Source: Verrucomicrobiota bacterium
Lineage (GTDB): Bacteria; Verrucomicrobiota; Verrucomicrobiia; Limisphaerales; CAIMTB01
Length of the DNA stretch: 46,892 nt
Reading direction: 5' to 3'
Assembly (NCBI GenBank): GCA_963205105.1
Contig: CAUJJW010000270.1
Span: 1-46,892, forward strand
This document shows positions 34,629 through 43,845 of the stretch, in pieces. A model generated the notes under the pieces. That model searched no databases. It had not been told where the DNA came from and was given only the letters and a program-made list of their open reading frames with translations. A program made the position numbers and the translations under genes. The stretch's first letter is position 1, and every line of letters starts with the position of its first letter.

Positions 34629-36185
34629 TCACGGCTCCATCGCAAAACCATTCCGCTCCAACAAAGTGCCATCGGCATACTGCAACCGATGCAGCGCCTG
34701 GAGCAGGTCCGCGCGGGCACGGTTCTCCGACACGCGCGCCGCAGCACGGTCCCCTTGCAGTTGAAGCACAAAGAACAACGCGCTCCCACCCGCCGCCAAT
34801 TTTCTCTGCTCCGCCGTCAGCGCCTCGTCGGCAAGCCGTCGGGCCTCCGCTGTCAACGACACCCGTTCCCGGGCAAATTCCGCCTGGGCATGCGCATCGG
34901 CGACCTGCCGTCGCACCCATTCCTCCTGCTGCTTCACCCGAAGTTCCACCTGGCTCCGCATTTCCTTCGCCGCCCGAAACCGCGATCGCTCCACACGCCG
35001 CGTGAGTGGCATCGAAAAAATGAACCCCAGTGACTGACTCGGGGTGTCCCCCCGTTCCACCTCGTCCCAGGCGTCGCCAAACGACGCCGAGGACAGCGTC
35101 GGCAGCCCCGGCACCGGCTGCGCGATGCTGGCACCGCGCCGGCCATAGCCGCCGACGAAATCCAGGCTCGGAAACAACTGGTTTCGCCAGAACCGCACAT
35201 CCAGATCGGAACGGTCGCCCTCCAGTCGCATCTGCGCCAAATCCGGGCGCCTGGCATCCGCCAGCTTCCAACTGCCTTCGAGATCCAACACCACCGGCCG
35301 AAGCGCCAACGCCCCGTCCAATTCAGGAACCACCGCCGTGCTCTGCGTCCAGGCATCGCCCAGCAGCGTTCGCAATTCGTGGGCCGCCAGCGCCGCCGAC
35401 TGATCCGCCACCGCCAGCCCCGCCTCGGCCGCCGCCACCTGCGCCGCCGCCTGGCTTTCGTCCAGCACGGTGAGGGTTCCCCCCTGAATCTGTCGGCGCA
35501 CCCCGTCCAGCAACGAACGGCGAATGTCGCAAAGCTCCGCCTGAATACGGCGTTGTTCGCGGGCGAATCCCAGTTCATGGAAGGCCAACGCCACCCGGCA
35601 CATCACGTCCAGCACTCGGAATCGCAACACATGCTCCGAGGCGCGCACCGCCAGACGGTTCACCCGCACGTTGAACCGCGCCGCATCGATCCAGGCATTG
35701 CGCAGCAGCGGCTGACGGACCGTCGCCACCAGCCGAACGCTGTAGGAATCGAAGTCGAAAAAGTTCCGCACCCCGGCGCTGTGCGCATAGTCCCCCGCCA
35801 ACGTGTACGTCATCCCGCTCGGCGTCAGCCCGGTCATCCCCATGCGAGTCACCTCGGAATCGGCCTGGTAGATCGCATCCCGACTGAAGTCCGCCGGGTC
35901 CAACCCACCGCTGTCGGACAGGCTCTCCCACCGCGTGTCCGAGAGAAAGACCGGGTCGTAGACGCCCCCCACCGCATCCAGGGACAGGCGCGCGAGCACC
36001 GGATTCAGGCGCTCGATCTGAACCTCCCGATTCCGCTCCAACGCCATCCGCCAACAGTCTTCCAAGGTGAGCCGCGATCTCGAATCCGGAGGCTGCAACG
36101 CCGACTCAATCTCCGCAGCCCAGGTCCCGAGCGATCCCAGAAGGAAAGCCCCCACCCAACCCCAACTCTTGGCGGCGGCGCTCAC
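34629..36185 (-). CDS. TolC-family outer-membrane channel protein
   Basis: A 518-residue TolC/OEP protein with signal peptide (ends LGTWAAE). Two long alpha-helical coiled hairpins characterise it: LTLEDCWRMALERNREVQIERL near the start and, in the second half, RRVERSRFRAAKEMRSQVELRVKQQEEWVRRQVADAHAQ and RADLLQALHRLQYADGTLLE. Trimers of this family form an outer-membrane barrel plus periplasmic tunnel. The GTG at 36185 overlaps the preceding stop as GTGA. It is the last gene of the adaptor-DUF3616-lamin-tail-TolC operon; the adaptor gene is the expected partner. Confidence 0.92.
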   Translation of the reverse strand: MSAAAKSWGWVGAFLLGSLGTWAAEIESALQPPDSRSRLTLEDCWRMALERNREVQIERLNPVLARLSLDAVGGVYDPVFLSDTRWESLSDSGGLDPADFSRDAIYQADSEVTRMGMTGLTPSGMTYTLAGDYAHSAGVRNFFDFDSYSVRLVATVRQPLLRNAWIDAARFNVRVNRLAVRASEHVLRFRVLDVMCRVALAFHELGFAREQRRIQAELCDIRRSLLDGVRRQIQGGTLTVLDESQAAAQVAAAEAGLAVADQSAALAAHELRTLLGDAWTQSTAVVPELDGALALRPVVLDLEGSWKLADARRPDLAQMRLEGDRSDLDVRFWRNQLFPSLDFVGGYGRRGASIAQPVPGLPTLSSASFGDAWDEVERGDTPSQSLGFIFSMPLTRRVERSRFRAAKEMRSQVELRVKQQEEWVRRQVADAHAQAEFARERVSLTAEARRLADEALTAEQRKLAAGGSALFFVLQLQGDRAAARVSENRARADLLQALHRLQYADGTLLERNGFAMEP

Positions 36186-38563
36186 GGGTTCTTGGGAATC
36201 GTCACGCGAAACACCCGGGGCGGATCCTGAACCAAAACATCCGATCCCAGTTCGGCCGCCTCGACCGGTGTCCAGGGTCCGCCCACCGCCATCCACGGTT
36301 CAGCCGAAGCCCAGCCTCTCGCCTCCAGCACATACGATCGTCCCGGAAATCCCCGGAACCGGAGGCGCATCGTCCCGTTCACCGGCGCGGCAAACGAGAG
36401 CTTCAAGGCATCCGTCGTATCGCGCGGATCCGTGCCCGCTCGGTACTCGTCCACATTCACCCAACCGTCGCCGTCGGTGTCCGCCGTGGCGTCGTTCGCA
36501 GATCCGGGGTCCAGTCCATGGGCCAGTTCCCAGGCGTCCGGCATTCCGTCCTGATCGGTGTCGAGATCCGGCACAACAGGAACCTCAGCACCCGGCGAAG
36601 GCAGATCCCGGTTCCAGGAGCCGGGTTCATTGCCATGCCCGCGGGGTGCCACCCGCCGCAAGGCGCGCCCACCGTTGGCCTCGATTTCCGGCCAGACGGT
36701 TCCCGAACGGTGATCCAGGCGATCCACCCTCACGTAGGGCACAAATCCGGGCCGCTGGCTGTCCGTCCCCTCCGGGAAATCCGGTGCCTGCAACTCCAGC
36801 GAACGCTCTTCGGTGCCCGCCGAACCCGACCACGGCCCAAAGACCCGGACCGAATCGGGGATTCTGTAGGCGGCCCTGAACGCGCTCAGGCGCTCGCCGG
36901 AGGCGGGATCGAAAGCCACCAGGAGACAGCGCTCACCCGCCTCCAATGCCACGCCCGGTTGAAAATCGAAGCGCAGATCGCCACGCAACCGCCAGGCATT
37001 GGTCGGAAAGAAGAGATCATACAAGGGAACCGCTTCGGACCCGGGATTGTGCAATTCCACAAAGCGCTCGGCCCGGCCTGCCGTCGCGTTCTCGGGAAGG
37101 GCGAAATACCATTCCGCCAGCACCACCTCGGGCACGCGAAAGGTGGTGTTTGCCGCGCCGCGTCCCAGGCGGAACTGCTGCACCGAGCCGGGCGCTTCCA
37201 CCCCGAACGTCGGCCGCTCCAAAGGCGCGAAATCAGCCCCAGCGGAAGTGGCAACGACTCCCAGGGCCACCCCGTTTTTGACCGCTCCAAAGCGCACGCC
37301 GCCCCGCTCACCCGTCAGGTTGCCGTCGGCATCTCCCACCGAGAGCCACACTTCATCCCCCTCATACGAGTTCAGGGAAAAACCCAAGGCTCCGGCGCTG
37401 AATTGGTACTGGCAGAAGACAACATACCCACCGGGGGCAAGGGTCGTGCCCGGTGGAATGCGGTACTTGCGCGGCGTGCCCGAGGCGTCGCTCAACCACC
37501 AGTGGCTGATGTCCACCGGTGCACCCGTCGGATTGTGCAGTTCAATCGCGTCCTCCAACGGTGGATCGGTATGCGTGAGCACTTCGGAGACGATCACGCG
37601 CGTGAGTTCGCGACCATTCGAGGCTCCCGGAGTCGCACGTCCCGCCGGGAATTCCATCAAGGCCTCCCCGCCATCCGGAGTGCGTCCGCCGGAGAAGTCC
37701 GCGGATTGTGCCCCAAACGTCACCCGATCCAGAACCGTGACCCGATCCGACGCCACCAGGGTCAGTTGCTCACCCCCGGCACTCAGCCGGAAGTCGAGGT
37801 GGTCGGCGTCCGGTTGTCGGAGATCGGACGCGAAGAATTGAACAAACCCACCCGCAGCGATGAATGACAGCGCCGGAATCGGGCGGTTGGCGGGAGGCAG
37901 AGCCGTTCGATCGGTCAACAGCATCCCCGACACCTCCACCGGCCGGTTGTCGGCGTTATAAACCTCCAGCCAGTCGTCCCCCGTCGAGGGGGATGCCATC
38001 CACTCGTTGATGCGTAAGCGCGCCGGATTCCCCAACGCCACTTCCCGATTGGCCTCTCCCGGCGTCGCCTCCGACAGCCGCCACTCCGAACCCACCCGGG
38101 CCAGGGAACGATCCGCGACCTGCAATCCGAACACCACTTCGTCCCAGAGGCTCCCATCCGCCCCCGACAACCGGATGCGATCCCCGGTGGCGCCAATCCC
38201 AAAGCCCGCCTGTGGTGCAGGAAGTCCCGGATTGCGGTCGCACCACACCACCAACCGCTCACCAGGCCCAAGCCGCGTCCCCGTCGTGAACACCAAGGCC
38301 GTCGTCGCCAGTCCGTCGTCGCTCAGCACAGCCCCACCCAGATCCACCGTGCCCTCGGTCGTGTTCCGCAATTCGACAAAGTCCGGAAACCGTCCGGAAA
38401 CCGACGCCGCCCCACGGTTGTCCGCCAGCACCTCGTCGATCACCACCGGCGCCGCCGCCCGCCCGGACAGCATCGTCGCCGCAAGCAGCAGCACCACGAT
38501 CACCCGGCGACAAATGTCCGGGTTACCGTTGAAAACGCATCGAGTCATGGAGGCAGAAGTCAT
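36182..38563 (-). CDS. secreted lamin-tail-domain protein with calcium-type spacer and C-terminal module
   Basis: A 793-residue secreted protein. Signal peptide ends SGRAAA. At least three lamin-tail-like beta-sandwich repeats start with VIDEVLADNRG...DFVELRNTT, RINEWMASPSTGDDWLEVYNAD and VIVSEVLTHTD...DAIELHNPTGAPVDI; a fourth is near EVVLAEWYFALPEN...FVELHNPGS. Then come Asp-rich DLDTDQDGMPDAWEL and DTDGDGWVNVDEY repeats, as in thrombospondin type 3 or dockerin-like calcium sites. The last 75 residues end with RVFRVTIPKNP, resembling the module on the two giant surface proteins. The ATG at 38563 overlaps the upstream stop by ATGA. Function unknown; lamin-tail domains in bacteria occur on extracellular proteins. 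Confidence 0.87.
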   Translation of the reverse strand: MTSASMTRCVFNGNPDICRRVIVVLLLAATMLSGRAAAPVVIDEVLADNRGAASVSGRFPDFVELRNTTEGTVDLGGAVLSDDGLATTALVFTTGTRLGPGERLVVWCDRNPGLPAPQAGFGIGATGDRIRLSGADGSLWDEVVFGLQVADRSLARVGSEWRLSEATPGEANREVALGNPARLRINEWMASPSTGDDWLEVYNADNRPVEVSGMLLTDRTALPPANRPIPALSFIAAGGFVQFFASDLRQPDADHLDFRLSAGGEQLTLVASDRVTVLDRVTFGAQSADFSGGRTPDGGEALMEFPAGRATPGASNGRELTRVIVSEVLTHTDPPLEDAIELHNPTGAPVDISHWWLSDASGTPRKYRIPPGTTLAPGGYVVFCQYQFSAGALGFSLNSYEGDEVWLSVGDADGNLTGERGGVRFGAVKNGVALGVVATSAGADFAPLERPTFGVEAPGSVQQFRLGRGAANTTFRVPEVVLAEWYFALPENATAGRAERFVELHNPGSEAVPLYDLFFPTNAWRLRGDLRFDFQPGVALEAGERCLLVAFDPASGERLSAFRAAYRIPDSVRVFGPWSGSAGTEERSLELQAPDFPEGTDSQRPGFVPYVRVDRLDHRSGTVWPEIEANGGRALRRVAPRGHGNEPGSWNRDLPSPGAEVPVVPDLDTDQDGMPDAWELAHGLDPGSANDATADTDGDGWVNVDEYRAGTDPRDTTDALKLSFAAPVNGTMRLRFRGFPGRSYVLEARGWASAEPWMAVGGPWTPVEAAELGSDVLVQDPPRVFRVTIPKNP

Positions 38564-39597
38564 GGGGGGAAGGTGACCGAACGAAATCGCTTCAACGCCG
38601 CCGATCGAAGCCTCTTGCAATCGCGGCCCTCCACCTTCGTGGTGCCGTCGTCGCTGACCATCATCCACGTCGTGTCGACTCCAGCCTCGACGGGATCCAC
38701 CCCTTCGGCGTTGAGCGTGGCCACCGTCGGGTCCGGAAGAGGCTCCACTCCGGACGAACCTGGACGCCATTCAAAGAGTCGCCCGCGCGGAGCATCGTCG
38801 TACGCTCCCGCGGCGATCACGACCCGGTCGTCAACGGAGCCCAATCCGCGCACACCCCGGTGATCCAGGTTGAGCAGGATGGGTTCCCCGAATCGGGCCG
38901 CACTGCCTTCCACCACGGCCTCCGGATTCTCGAGCGGGATCAGGAGGGCCAGGCCCGCAGGTTGAGGATTTCGAAACCCAATCAGGAGCCGCCCGTCCGG
39001 GAGTGCGGCGAGTCCCTCCATGTTCAGCGCGCCAGGCGCCTTGGGAGGAAGAGCCGCCGCCTGAGCCAACCCAAATTGGGCGAACCGGGGATCCGCGAGA
39101 AGATCCTGCAACAGACGCATCACCGGCTGACCCACCGGTTTCAGCCTCGGATAACCCGGCCCGGAAACGATCTCGGTGGCGAAGAACCGGTGGCGGCTGG
39201 GACGGAATCCACCCTGACGGTTCCGGCCATGGGATGAGATCCAGTAGACCCGACCACCCACCCTTGCCGCCGCCTCAAGGTCAACTTCCGGATCCTTCGG
39301 ATCCACCCGAAGAAACCCCGAGAGGTCCAGGGACCAGACAGCCATGCCACCCGTGTCCCCACGATAAATCCGCAGCACGTTGTCCTCGTCATCCGCCACG
39401 GCCCGGTGATCCGCATCGATGGACACGACGGCCGAGGCATCGCAAGCACCCCGAAAATAGGTGACCCCGGCGGATGCCTCCGCCCCACCACCCCCGATCA
39501 GCAGTGCCAGCGTTAGTCCCATCAGGCAGCCCGCCACCCCGCGTCGGTGGCGGTTCCACCACCGGCTCCCACACTTTCTGGAAGAACGTAGCGTCAT
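38560..39597 (-). CDS. exported DUF3616-family protein
   Basis: A 345-residue protein with an N-terminal basic stretch and hydrophobic signal (GCLMGLTLALLIGGGGAEASA). The rest is a repeated-strand protein with NMEGLAALPDGRLLIGFRNPQPAGLALLIPLENP, the signature wording of DUF3616, and a second NAEGVDP...MMVSDDGTTK block. A beta-propeller fold is probable and some relatives resemble esterase-like phytases; activity is not known. Its ATG (39597) overlaps the adaptor stop and its TGA overlaps the lamin-tail start, both by four bases, so equal translation is expected. Confidence 0.82.
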   Translation of the reverse strand: MTLRSSRKCGSRWWNRHRRGVAGCLMGLTLALLIGGGGAEASAGVTYFRGACDASAVVSIDADHRAVADDEDNVLRIYRGDTGGMAVWSLDLSGFLRVDPKDPEVDLEAAARVGGRVYWISSHGRNRQGGFRPSRHRFFATEIVSGPGYPRLKPVGQPVMRLLQDLLADPRFAQFGLAQAAALPPKAPGALNMEGLAALPDGRLLIGFRNPQPAGLALLIPLENPEAVVEGSAARFGEPILLNLDHRGVRGLGSVDDRVVIAAGAYDDAPRGRLFEWRPGSSGVEPLPDPTVATLNAEGVDPVEAGVDTTWMMVSDDGTTKVEGRDCKRLRSAALKRFRSVTFPP

Positions 39598-40739
39598 GGT
39601 TCTCTTGCTTCCTCGGATGTTCCCGCCACGGCCGCCGCACGCGCGCCCCATGGAACCCGCACCAGCACATCCACCATCTCCCCGGGACGAACCGCCTGGT
39701 CCGCGGGCAGATCAATGACCACCGGAAGACCCACATCCATCAGCGCGCCATCGCGCACCAACGCCAGCGCATTGGTGATCGGCTCAAACTGGCTCCCGAC
39801 ATGCTGGATCACGCTGGAGAAGCGTTCCCGCAACGAGGTCCGCCGCACGATCTGAACCGCCATGCCAGCCTTGGGATCGAACCCGATCGGTTGCCGCATG
39901 TAGCCGACGATCCGTTCCGCGCGATGCGCCTGAATGGTCATCACCGGCTCGCCCTCCACCAAAAATTCACCCGGCCGCCGCAACCATGCCCCCACGGTGC
40001 CATCCATCGGCGCCACCAGGGTCGTGACCACGTCGTTCATGGATTCCTCCTCAATCCCGGCACCGGCACCGGTCGTCCCCGCGGCCAGCCCGGGAAAGAG
40101 TGCAGCCCCGGTCGCCATTCCCTCAGCCAAAGCCCGGCGTTCCTCCAACTCCCGCAAACGCGCTTCCACCTCGTCCATCAGGCGCTCCTTCTCGCGCACC
40201 TCCGCGGCGTTCATGTCCCGGTTCCCCCGGCTCACCTCGATGGTTGTCTCCGAAATCAAACGGTCCCGGAACAACGGCTCCAGGCGATTCACTTCCCGGG
40301 TCGCGAACTCCAATCGGACCCGCGCGATGGCCAGTTCGGACCGGATGCGCGCCAGATCCAGGCGGATACGTTCCAAGTCGACCGCCCGAACCTCCGACAA
40401 CGGCGGCGCCGCCTCCAACCGGGTCATCTCCAAGCGCAATCTCAGCCGATCCATGGCCCCGCGCGGATCAAAGCCCCGAACCACTGCCACCGGATCGCCC
40501 TGACGCACCACGGCATACGGCGGAACAAGCATCTCCAGGAGCGACCCGGCTTGCGGGGCCATCACCATCACCCGCGCCCCTTCACCCATCCCGATGAATG
40601 TCCGGCCCCCTCCCTGATATCGCCACAGGAACACCGCGGCCACCAACGCCACGCCGAAGGCGAGAAACGGCAGAAACCGATCACAAAACAACCGGATCCA
40701 GTGACCTGGCGGGGAAGGTATGGGCGGCAGTGGTTCCAT
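39594..40739 (-). CDS. HlyD-like periplasmic adaptor (membrane fusion protein)
   Basis: A 381-residue protein with one N-terminal membrane helix (about 23-42), a lipoyl-like half motif (VMAPQAGSLLEMLVPPYAVV), a long coiled-coil hairpin (about 105-200, rich in Arg/Glu/Leu) and the second lipoyl half (TLVAPMDGTVGAWLRRPGEF) followed by a beta-barrel. This is the HlyD/MFP architecture that links an inner-membrane pump to TolC. The start is the ATG at 40739, though a GTG at 40757 is in frame. It is the first gene of the four-gene operon and is divergent from the two-component genes with 105 bp between starts. No pump gene lies in the operon. Confidence 0.87.
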   Translation of the reverse strand: MEPLPPIPSPPGHWIRLFCDRFLPFLAFGVALVAAVFLWRYQGGGRTFIGMGEGARVMVMAPQAGSLLEMLVPPYAVVRQGDPVAVVRGFDPRGAMDRLRLRLEMTRLEAAPPLSEVRAVDLERIRLDLARIRSELAIARVRLEFATREVNRLEPLFRDRLISETTIEVSRGNRDMNAAEVREKERLMDEVEARLRELEERRALAEGMATGAALFPGLAAGTTGAGAGIEEESMNDVVTTLVAPMDGTVGAWLRRPGEFLVEGEPVMTIQAHRAERIVGYMRQPIGFDPKAGMAVQIVRRTSLRERFSSVIQHVGSQFEPITNALALVRDGALMDVGLPVVIDLPADQAVRPGEMVDVLVRVPWGARAAAVAGTSEEAREP

Positions 40740-40844
40740 GCGCGTCGGTCCTGGCACGCCTCAAGTTCCCCGGGCGCCCAACGCACCCGATTCCTCGGCG
40801 CCAGCCTTTGCGCCAATTCACGGACCTGCGCTAAACTCGAACCG

Positions 40845-42389
40845 ATGCTCGTGCTGCCCAAGACTAGCGAATCCCATGCCAGCGCCTCCCATCCGGCGAC
40901 GGTGGGGGATTGGCCAGGAAAACCGGAGAATCCTGGGGATCCGAACCGGAAACCCGCCCCGCCAGGTGAGACCAATCGTTCCACCCCTGGAACGCCCGGG
41001 ACCACGCTGCGCACCGAAGTCCGTGGTCGCCGTCGGCTCGTCCTTGGCGGCTGCCTGCTCGGCCTGGCCCTCGTGGCCATAATCACCATCGGCATTCGCG
41101 ACTTCCAAACGCTCCGAGCGTTCAGCCAGATCCTTCCGTCCACTCCCGCCCCGATCGGCCCATCCCTCGTGGCCGGCATCGAACGGCTGGATGCCCTGCT
41201 TCTGCGGCTTCAGTTGACCGGCGACCCCGCCCACCGCGACGCGTTTCTGAGCGAGTCCCGCGACTGGACCCGCCAACTCGGGGAGGCCCGAATGGCGGCC
41301 GGGAACAATGTCGCTCGAAACGCGGCGTTACAGCAGGCGGCCGCGAAGCTCACCGAGTACCTGGAATTCACTCAGGACGTGCTGTCGCGGACGCGCCCCA
41401 GCTTGCGCCGCGATACCGCCGCCCAACTGGCCGCCGAAATCGATGCCGCCTCGGCGTCTCTTCGCACCGCCGCCTCCGCACTGGTCGCCGTCGAGACCCG
41501 TTCTGCTGACGCCAACATGGCGCGCATCACCGCCACCCTGGCCGCCATTTCCCAACGCTTGGCCATCACCGCCATTCTGTTGCTTGCCATGGCCGCCGTC
41601 GCCGTTGTCCTCGCTTGGCGCAGCCTGCTCACCCCGCTCCAACAGGCGCTTCGTCTTCAGGAAACCAACCGTCACCACCGCGATCAACTGGCCCAGCTGG
41701 GGACCGTCGCGGCAGGGGTGGTTCACGAAATCCGCACCCCGCTCACCGCCATCAAGGCCCGTGCCCATCATCTCCGACGATCCGCACTCGATGGCCATGC
41801 CGACCTCACGGTCATCGAGGACGAAATCCGCCGGCTCGACCGCATTCTTGAGGACTTTCTCCAGCTGGCCCGCCCGGGCCAGCCGCGGCGGGAGCCGGTG
41901 CCCATCCCCGCCCTGCTGCAAGGCATTCACGACCTGGTTCGACAACCCCTCAGCGACCGGGGCATCACCATCCGCCTGGAGAATCCACCAGACCCTCTCG
42001 TGCTAACCGCCGATCCAAACCATCTGCGACAAGTGTTGCTCAACCTGGTTCGGAATGCCGCCGACAGCCTGTCGTCGGGTGGCGTGGTGACGTTGCGCGC
42101 CCGGTTGGGCATGGACACGCGATCCAAACCCGCCTCCCCCGTGGTGATGTTGGAGGTGGCGGATACCGGAACCGGAATCGCGCCCGAGGTGGAAGCCCGG
42201 CTGTTCGAACCGTTCGTGACCGGCAAACCGCAAGGCACGGGCCTCGGCTTGTCCATCGCCGCGCAGCTGGTGGAGGCGCATGGCGGCCACCTCCAATACC
42301 AGACGCAGTGCGGTCGAGGCACGGTCTTCACCGTGGTCCTTCCCCGACCTCACCCGGCCTCACTACCTGCCACCAACTCACATCCATGA
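40845..42389 (+). CDS. sensor histidine kinase, NtrB-like
   Basis: A 514-residue kinase. A Pro/Thr-rich 60-residue cytoplasmic start is followed by a transmembrane helix (64-84), a helical periplasmic sensor segment (about 85-238), a second helix (239-258) and the kinase core. H294 in GVVHEIRTPL is the phosphorylated histidine; N box LVRNAADSL, G1 ADTGTGIAPE and G2 GTGLGLSIA are all present. The ATG (40845) lies only seven bases after a TAAACT -10-like box, so the message may be leaderless. The stop overlaps the regulator start by ATGA. The pair is divergent from the adaptor-TolC operon. Confidence 0.93.
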   Translation: MLVLPKTSESHASASHPATVGDWPGKPENPGDPNRKPAPPGETNRSTPGTPGTTLRTEVRGRRRLVLGGCLLGLALVAIITIGIRDFQTLRAFSQILPSTPAPIGPSLVAGIERLDALLLRLQLTGDPAHRDAFLSESRDWTRQLGEARMAAGNNVARNAALQQAAAKLTEYLEFTQDVLSRTRPSLRRDTAAQLAAEIDAASASLRTAASALVAVETRSADANMARITATLAAISQRLAITAILLLAMAAVAVVLAWRSLLTPLQQALRLQETNRHHRDQLAQLGTVAAGVVHEIRTPLTAIKARAHHLRRSALDGHADLTVIEDEIRRLDRILEDFLQLARPGQPRREPVPIPALLQGIHDLVRQPLSDRGITIRLENPPDPLVLTADPNHLRQVLLNLVRNAADSLSSGGVVTLRARLGMDTRSKPASPVVMLEVADTGTGIAPEVEARLFEPFVTGKPQGTGLGLSIAAQLVEAHGGHLQYQTQCGRGTVFTVVLPRPHPASLPATNSHP

Positions 42390-43828
42390 GCGACCCCAAA
42401 TTGCCGCGGGTTCTTCTGGTCGAGGACGACGCGGCCATCTCCGCAGCGATCCAGACGCTGCTGCGCGCCGAAGATCTGGAGGTGATCGCGGTGGACCGTG
42501 CGGAGCAGGCGCTGAGCTGGATCGGGCAGGAGGAGTTTGATCTGGTGCTGACCGACCTTCGCCTTCCCGGGTTGGGCGGCCTCGAGTTGCTGGACCAACT
42601 GCGACAACGGCGACCCCGACTCCCGGTGGTCCTGATGACGGCCCACGGCAACACCGAGGTGGCTATCGAAGCCACCAAACGCGGTGCGTACGATTACGTC
42701 GTCAAACCGTTCGAACCCGACGAACTCGTCGATCTGGTGACGGTGGCGGTCGAGCGCTCCCGGCTCCTGACCGGAACCGTCGTCCTGGGCGAGGAACCCA
42801 CCACGGACCACGGCCCGGCTCTGATCGGCAAAAGCCGACCCATGCAAACCTTGTGCAAGGAGATCGGACGCATCGCCGGCACCAACCTCCCCGTCCTCAT
42901 CCTCGGCGAAACCGGCTCGGGCAAGGAACTCGTCGCCCGCGCCCTCTGTCAGCACGGCACCCGTGCCGACGGCCCTTTTCTCGCCGTCAATTGCGCCGCT
43001 GTTCCCGAAAACCTCCTCGAAAGCGAGTTGTTCGGCCACGAACGCGGCGCCTTCACTGGTGCCGAACGACGCCGCATCGGCCGGTTCGAACAGGCGAACG
43101 GCGGCACCCTGTTTCTGGATGAAATCGGAGACCTCGCCCATGCCACCCAGGCCAAGCTTTTGAGGGCCCTTCAGGACGGCACCTTCCAGCGCGTCGGCGG
43201 CAACGAAACCTTCCGCACCGACGTCCGCCTCGTCTCCGCCACCCATCGAAACCTCGAACGGGAAGTCGTCGAAGGTGGCGGCTTTCGTGAGGATCTGTTC
43301 TTCCGCATCGGCGGCGCCATCCTCCGCATTCCGCCGCTCCGCGATCGCCGCGACGACATCCCGCTCCTGGCCCTGCACTTCCTCCGACGTCACGCCGCGA
43401 CGCTGGGCGTGACGGAACCAGCGGTGAGCGCTGAAGCCCTGGACTGGCTGACCGACCAGCCCTGGCCCGGCAACGTGCGCCAGCTCGAGAATGCCATCCG
43501 ACAGGCGCTGCTGCAGGCCCGGCCTCGCCCCATCGGATTGGATCACGTGCGCCGTGTCCTCGCCCCTCGCCCCGCCGAGTCCGCACCCGCCTCGCAAACG
43601 CACGCGGCCTATGTGGCTCGATTGCTGGAGGGCGCGCGCAATGGTGAACTCACCCAGCTCCGGGAGCGGCTCATCACCGACCTCGAAGCCGAGCTTTTCC
43701 GGCAGGCCTACCACGCTGCGAAGGGCAATCAGGCCCAGATGGCGCGTTGGCTCGGCACCAGCCGGCGAACCGTCCGTGAGGCCCTCCAACGGCTGGACGA
43801 CCTCCCCTCCCACCCAGCCACCGATTGA
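42386..43828 (+). CDS. NtrC-type sigma-54-dependent response regulator
   Basis: A 480-residue three-domain activator. Receiver residues 1-120 with D57 in LVLTDLRLPG as phosphoacceptor and acidic pair ED near 13. AAA+ domain about 140-380: Walker A GETGSGKE (174-181), the sigma-54 contact loop GAFTGA (221-226), Walker B GGTLFLDEIGDL and arginine-finger region. The C-terminal Fis-type helix-turn-helix ends with GNQAQMARWLGTSRRTVREALQRL. The histidine kinase immediately upstream is its partner (ATGA overlap). The neighbouring divergent operon is the natural target, but I found no convincing -24/-12 site in the 105-bp gap. Confidence 0.95.
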   Translation: MSDPKLPRVLLVEDDAAISAAIQTLLRAEDLEVIAVDRAEQALSWIGQEEFDLVLTDLRLPGLGGLELLDQLRQRRPRLPVVLMTAHGNTEVAIEATKRGAYDYVVKPFEPDELVDLVTVAVERSRLLTGTVVLGEEPTTDHGPALIGKSRPMQTLCKEIGRIAGTNLPVLILGETGSGKELVARALCQHGTRADGPFLAVNCAAVPENLLESELFGHERGAFTGAERRRIGRFEQANGGTLFLDEIGDLAHATQAKLLRALQDGTFQRVGGNETFRTDVRLVSATHRNLEREVVEGGGFREDLFFRIGGAILRIPPLRDRRDDIPLLALHFLRRHAATLGVTEPAVSAEALDWLTDQPWPGNVRQLENAIRQALLQARPRPIGLDHVRRVLAPRPAESAPASQTHAAYVARLLEGARNGELTQLRERLITDLEAELFRQAYHAAKGNQAQMARWLGTSRRTVREALQRLDDLPSHPATD

Positions 43829-43845
43829 GGCAACAGCCGTCGCCG

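Noticed and set aside
40752..40769. TGGCACG as a sigma-54 -24 element
   Set aside because: The -24 half is perfect but the base pair positions expected for the -12 (TTGC) read AAGT, so this is not a credible sigma-54 promoter.
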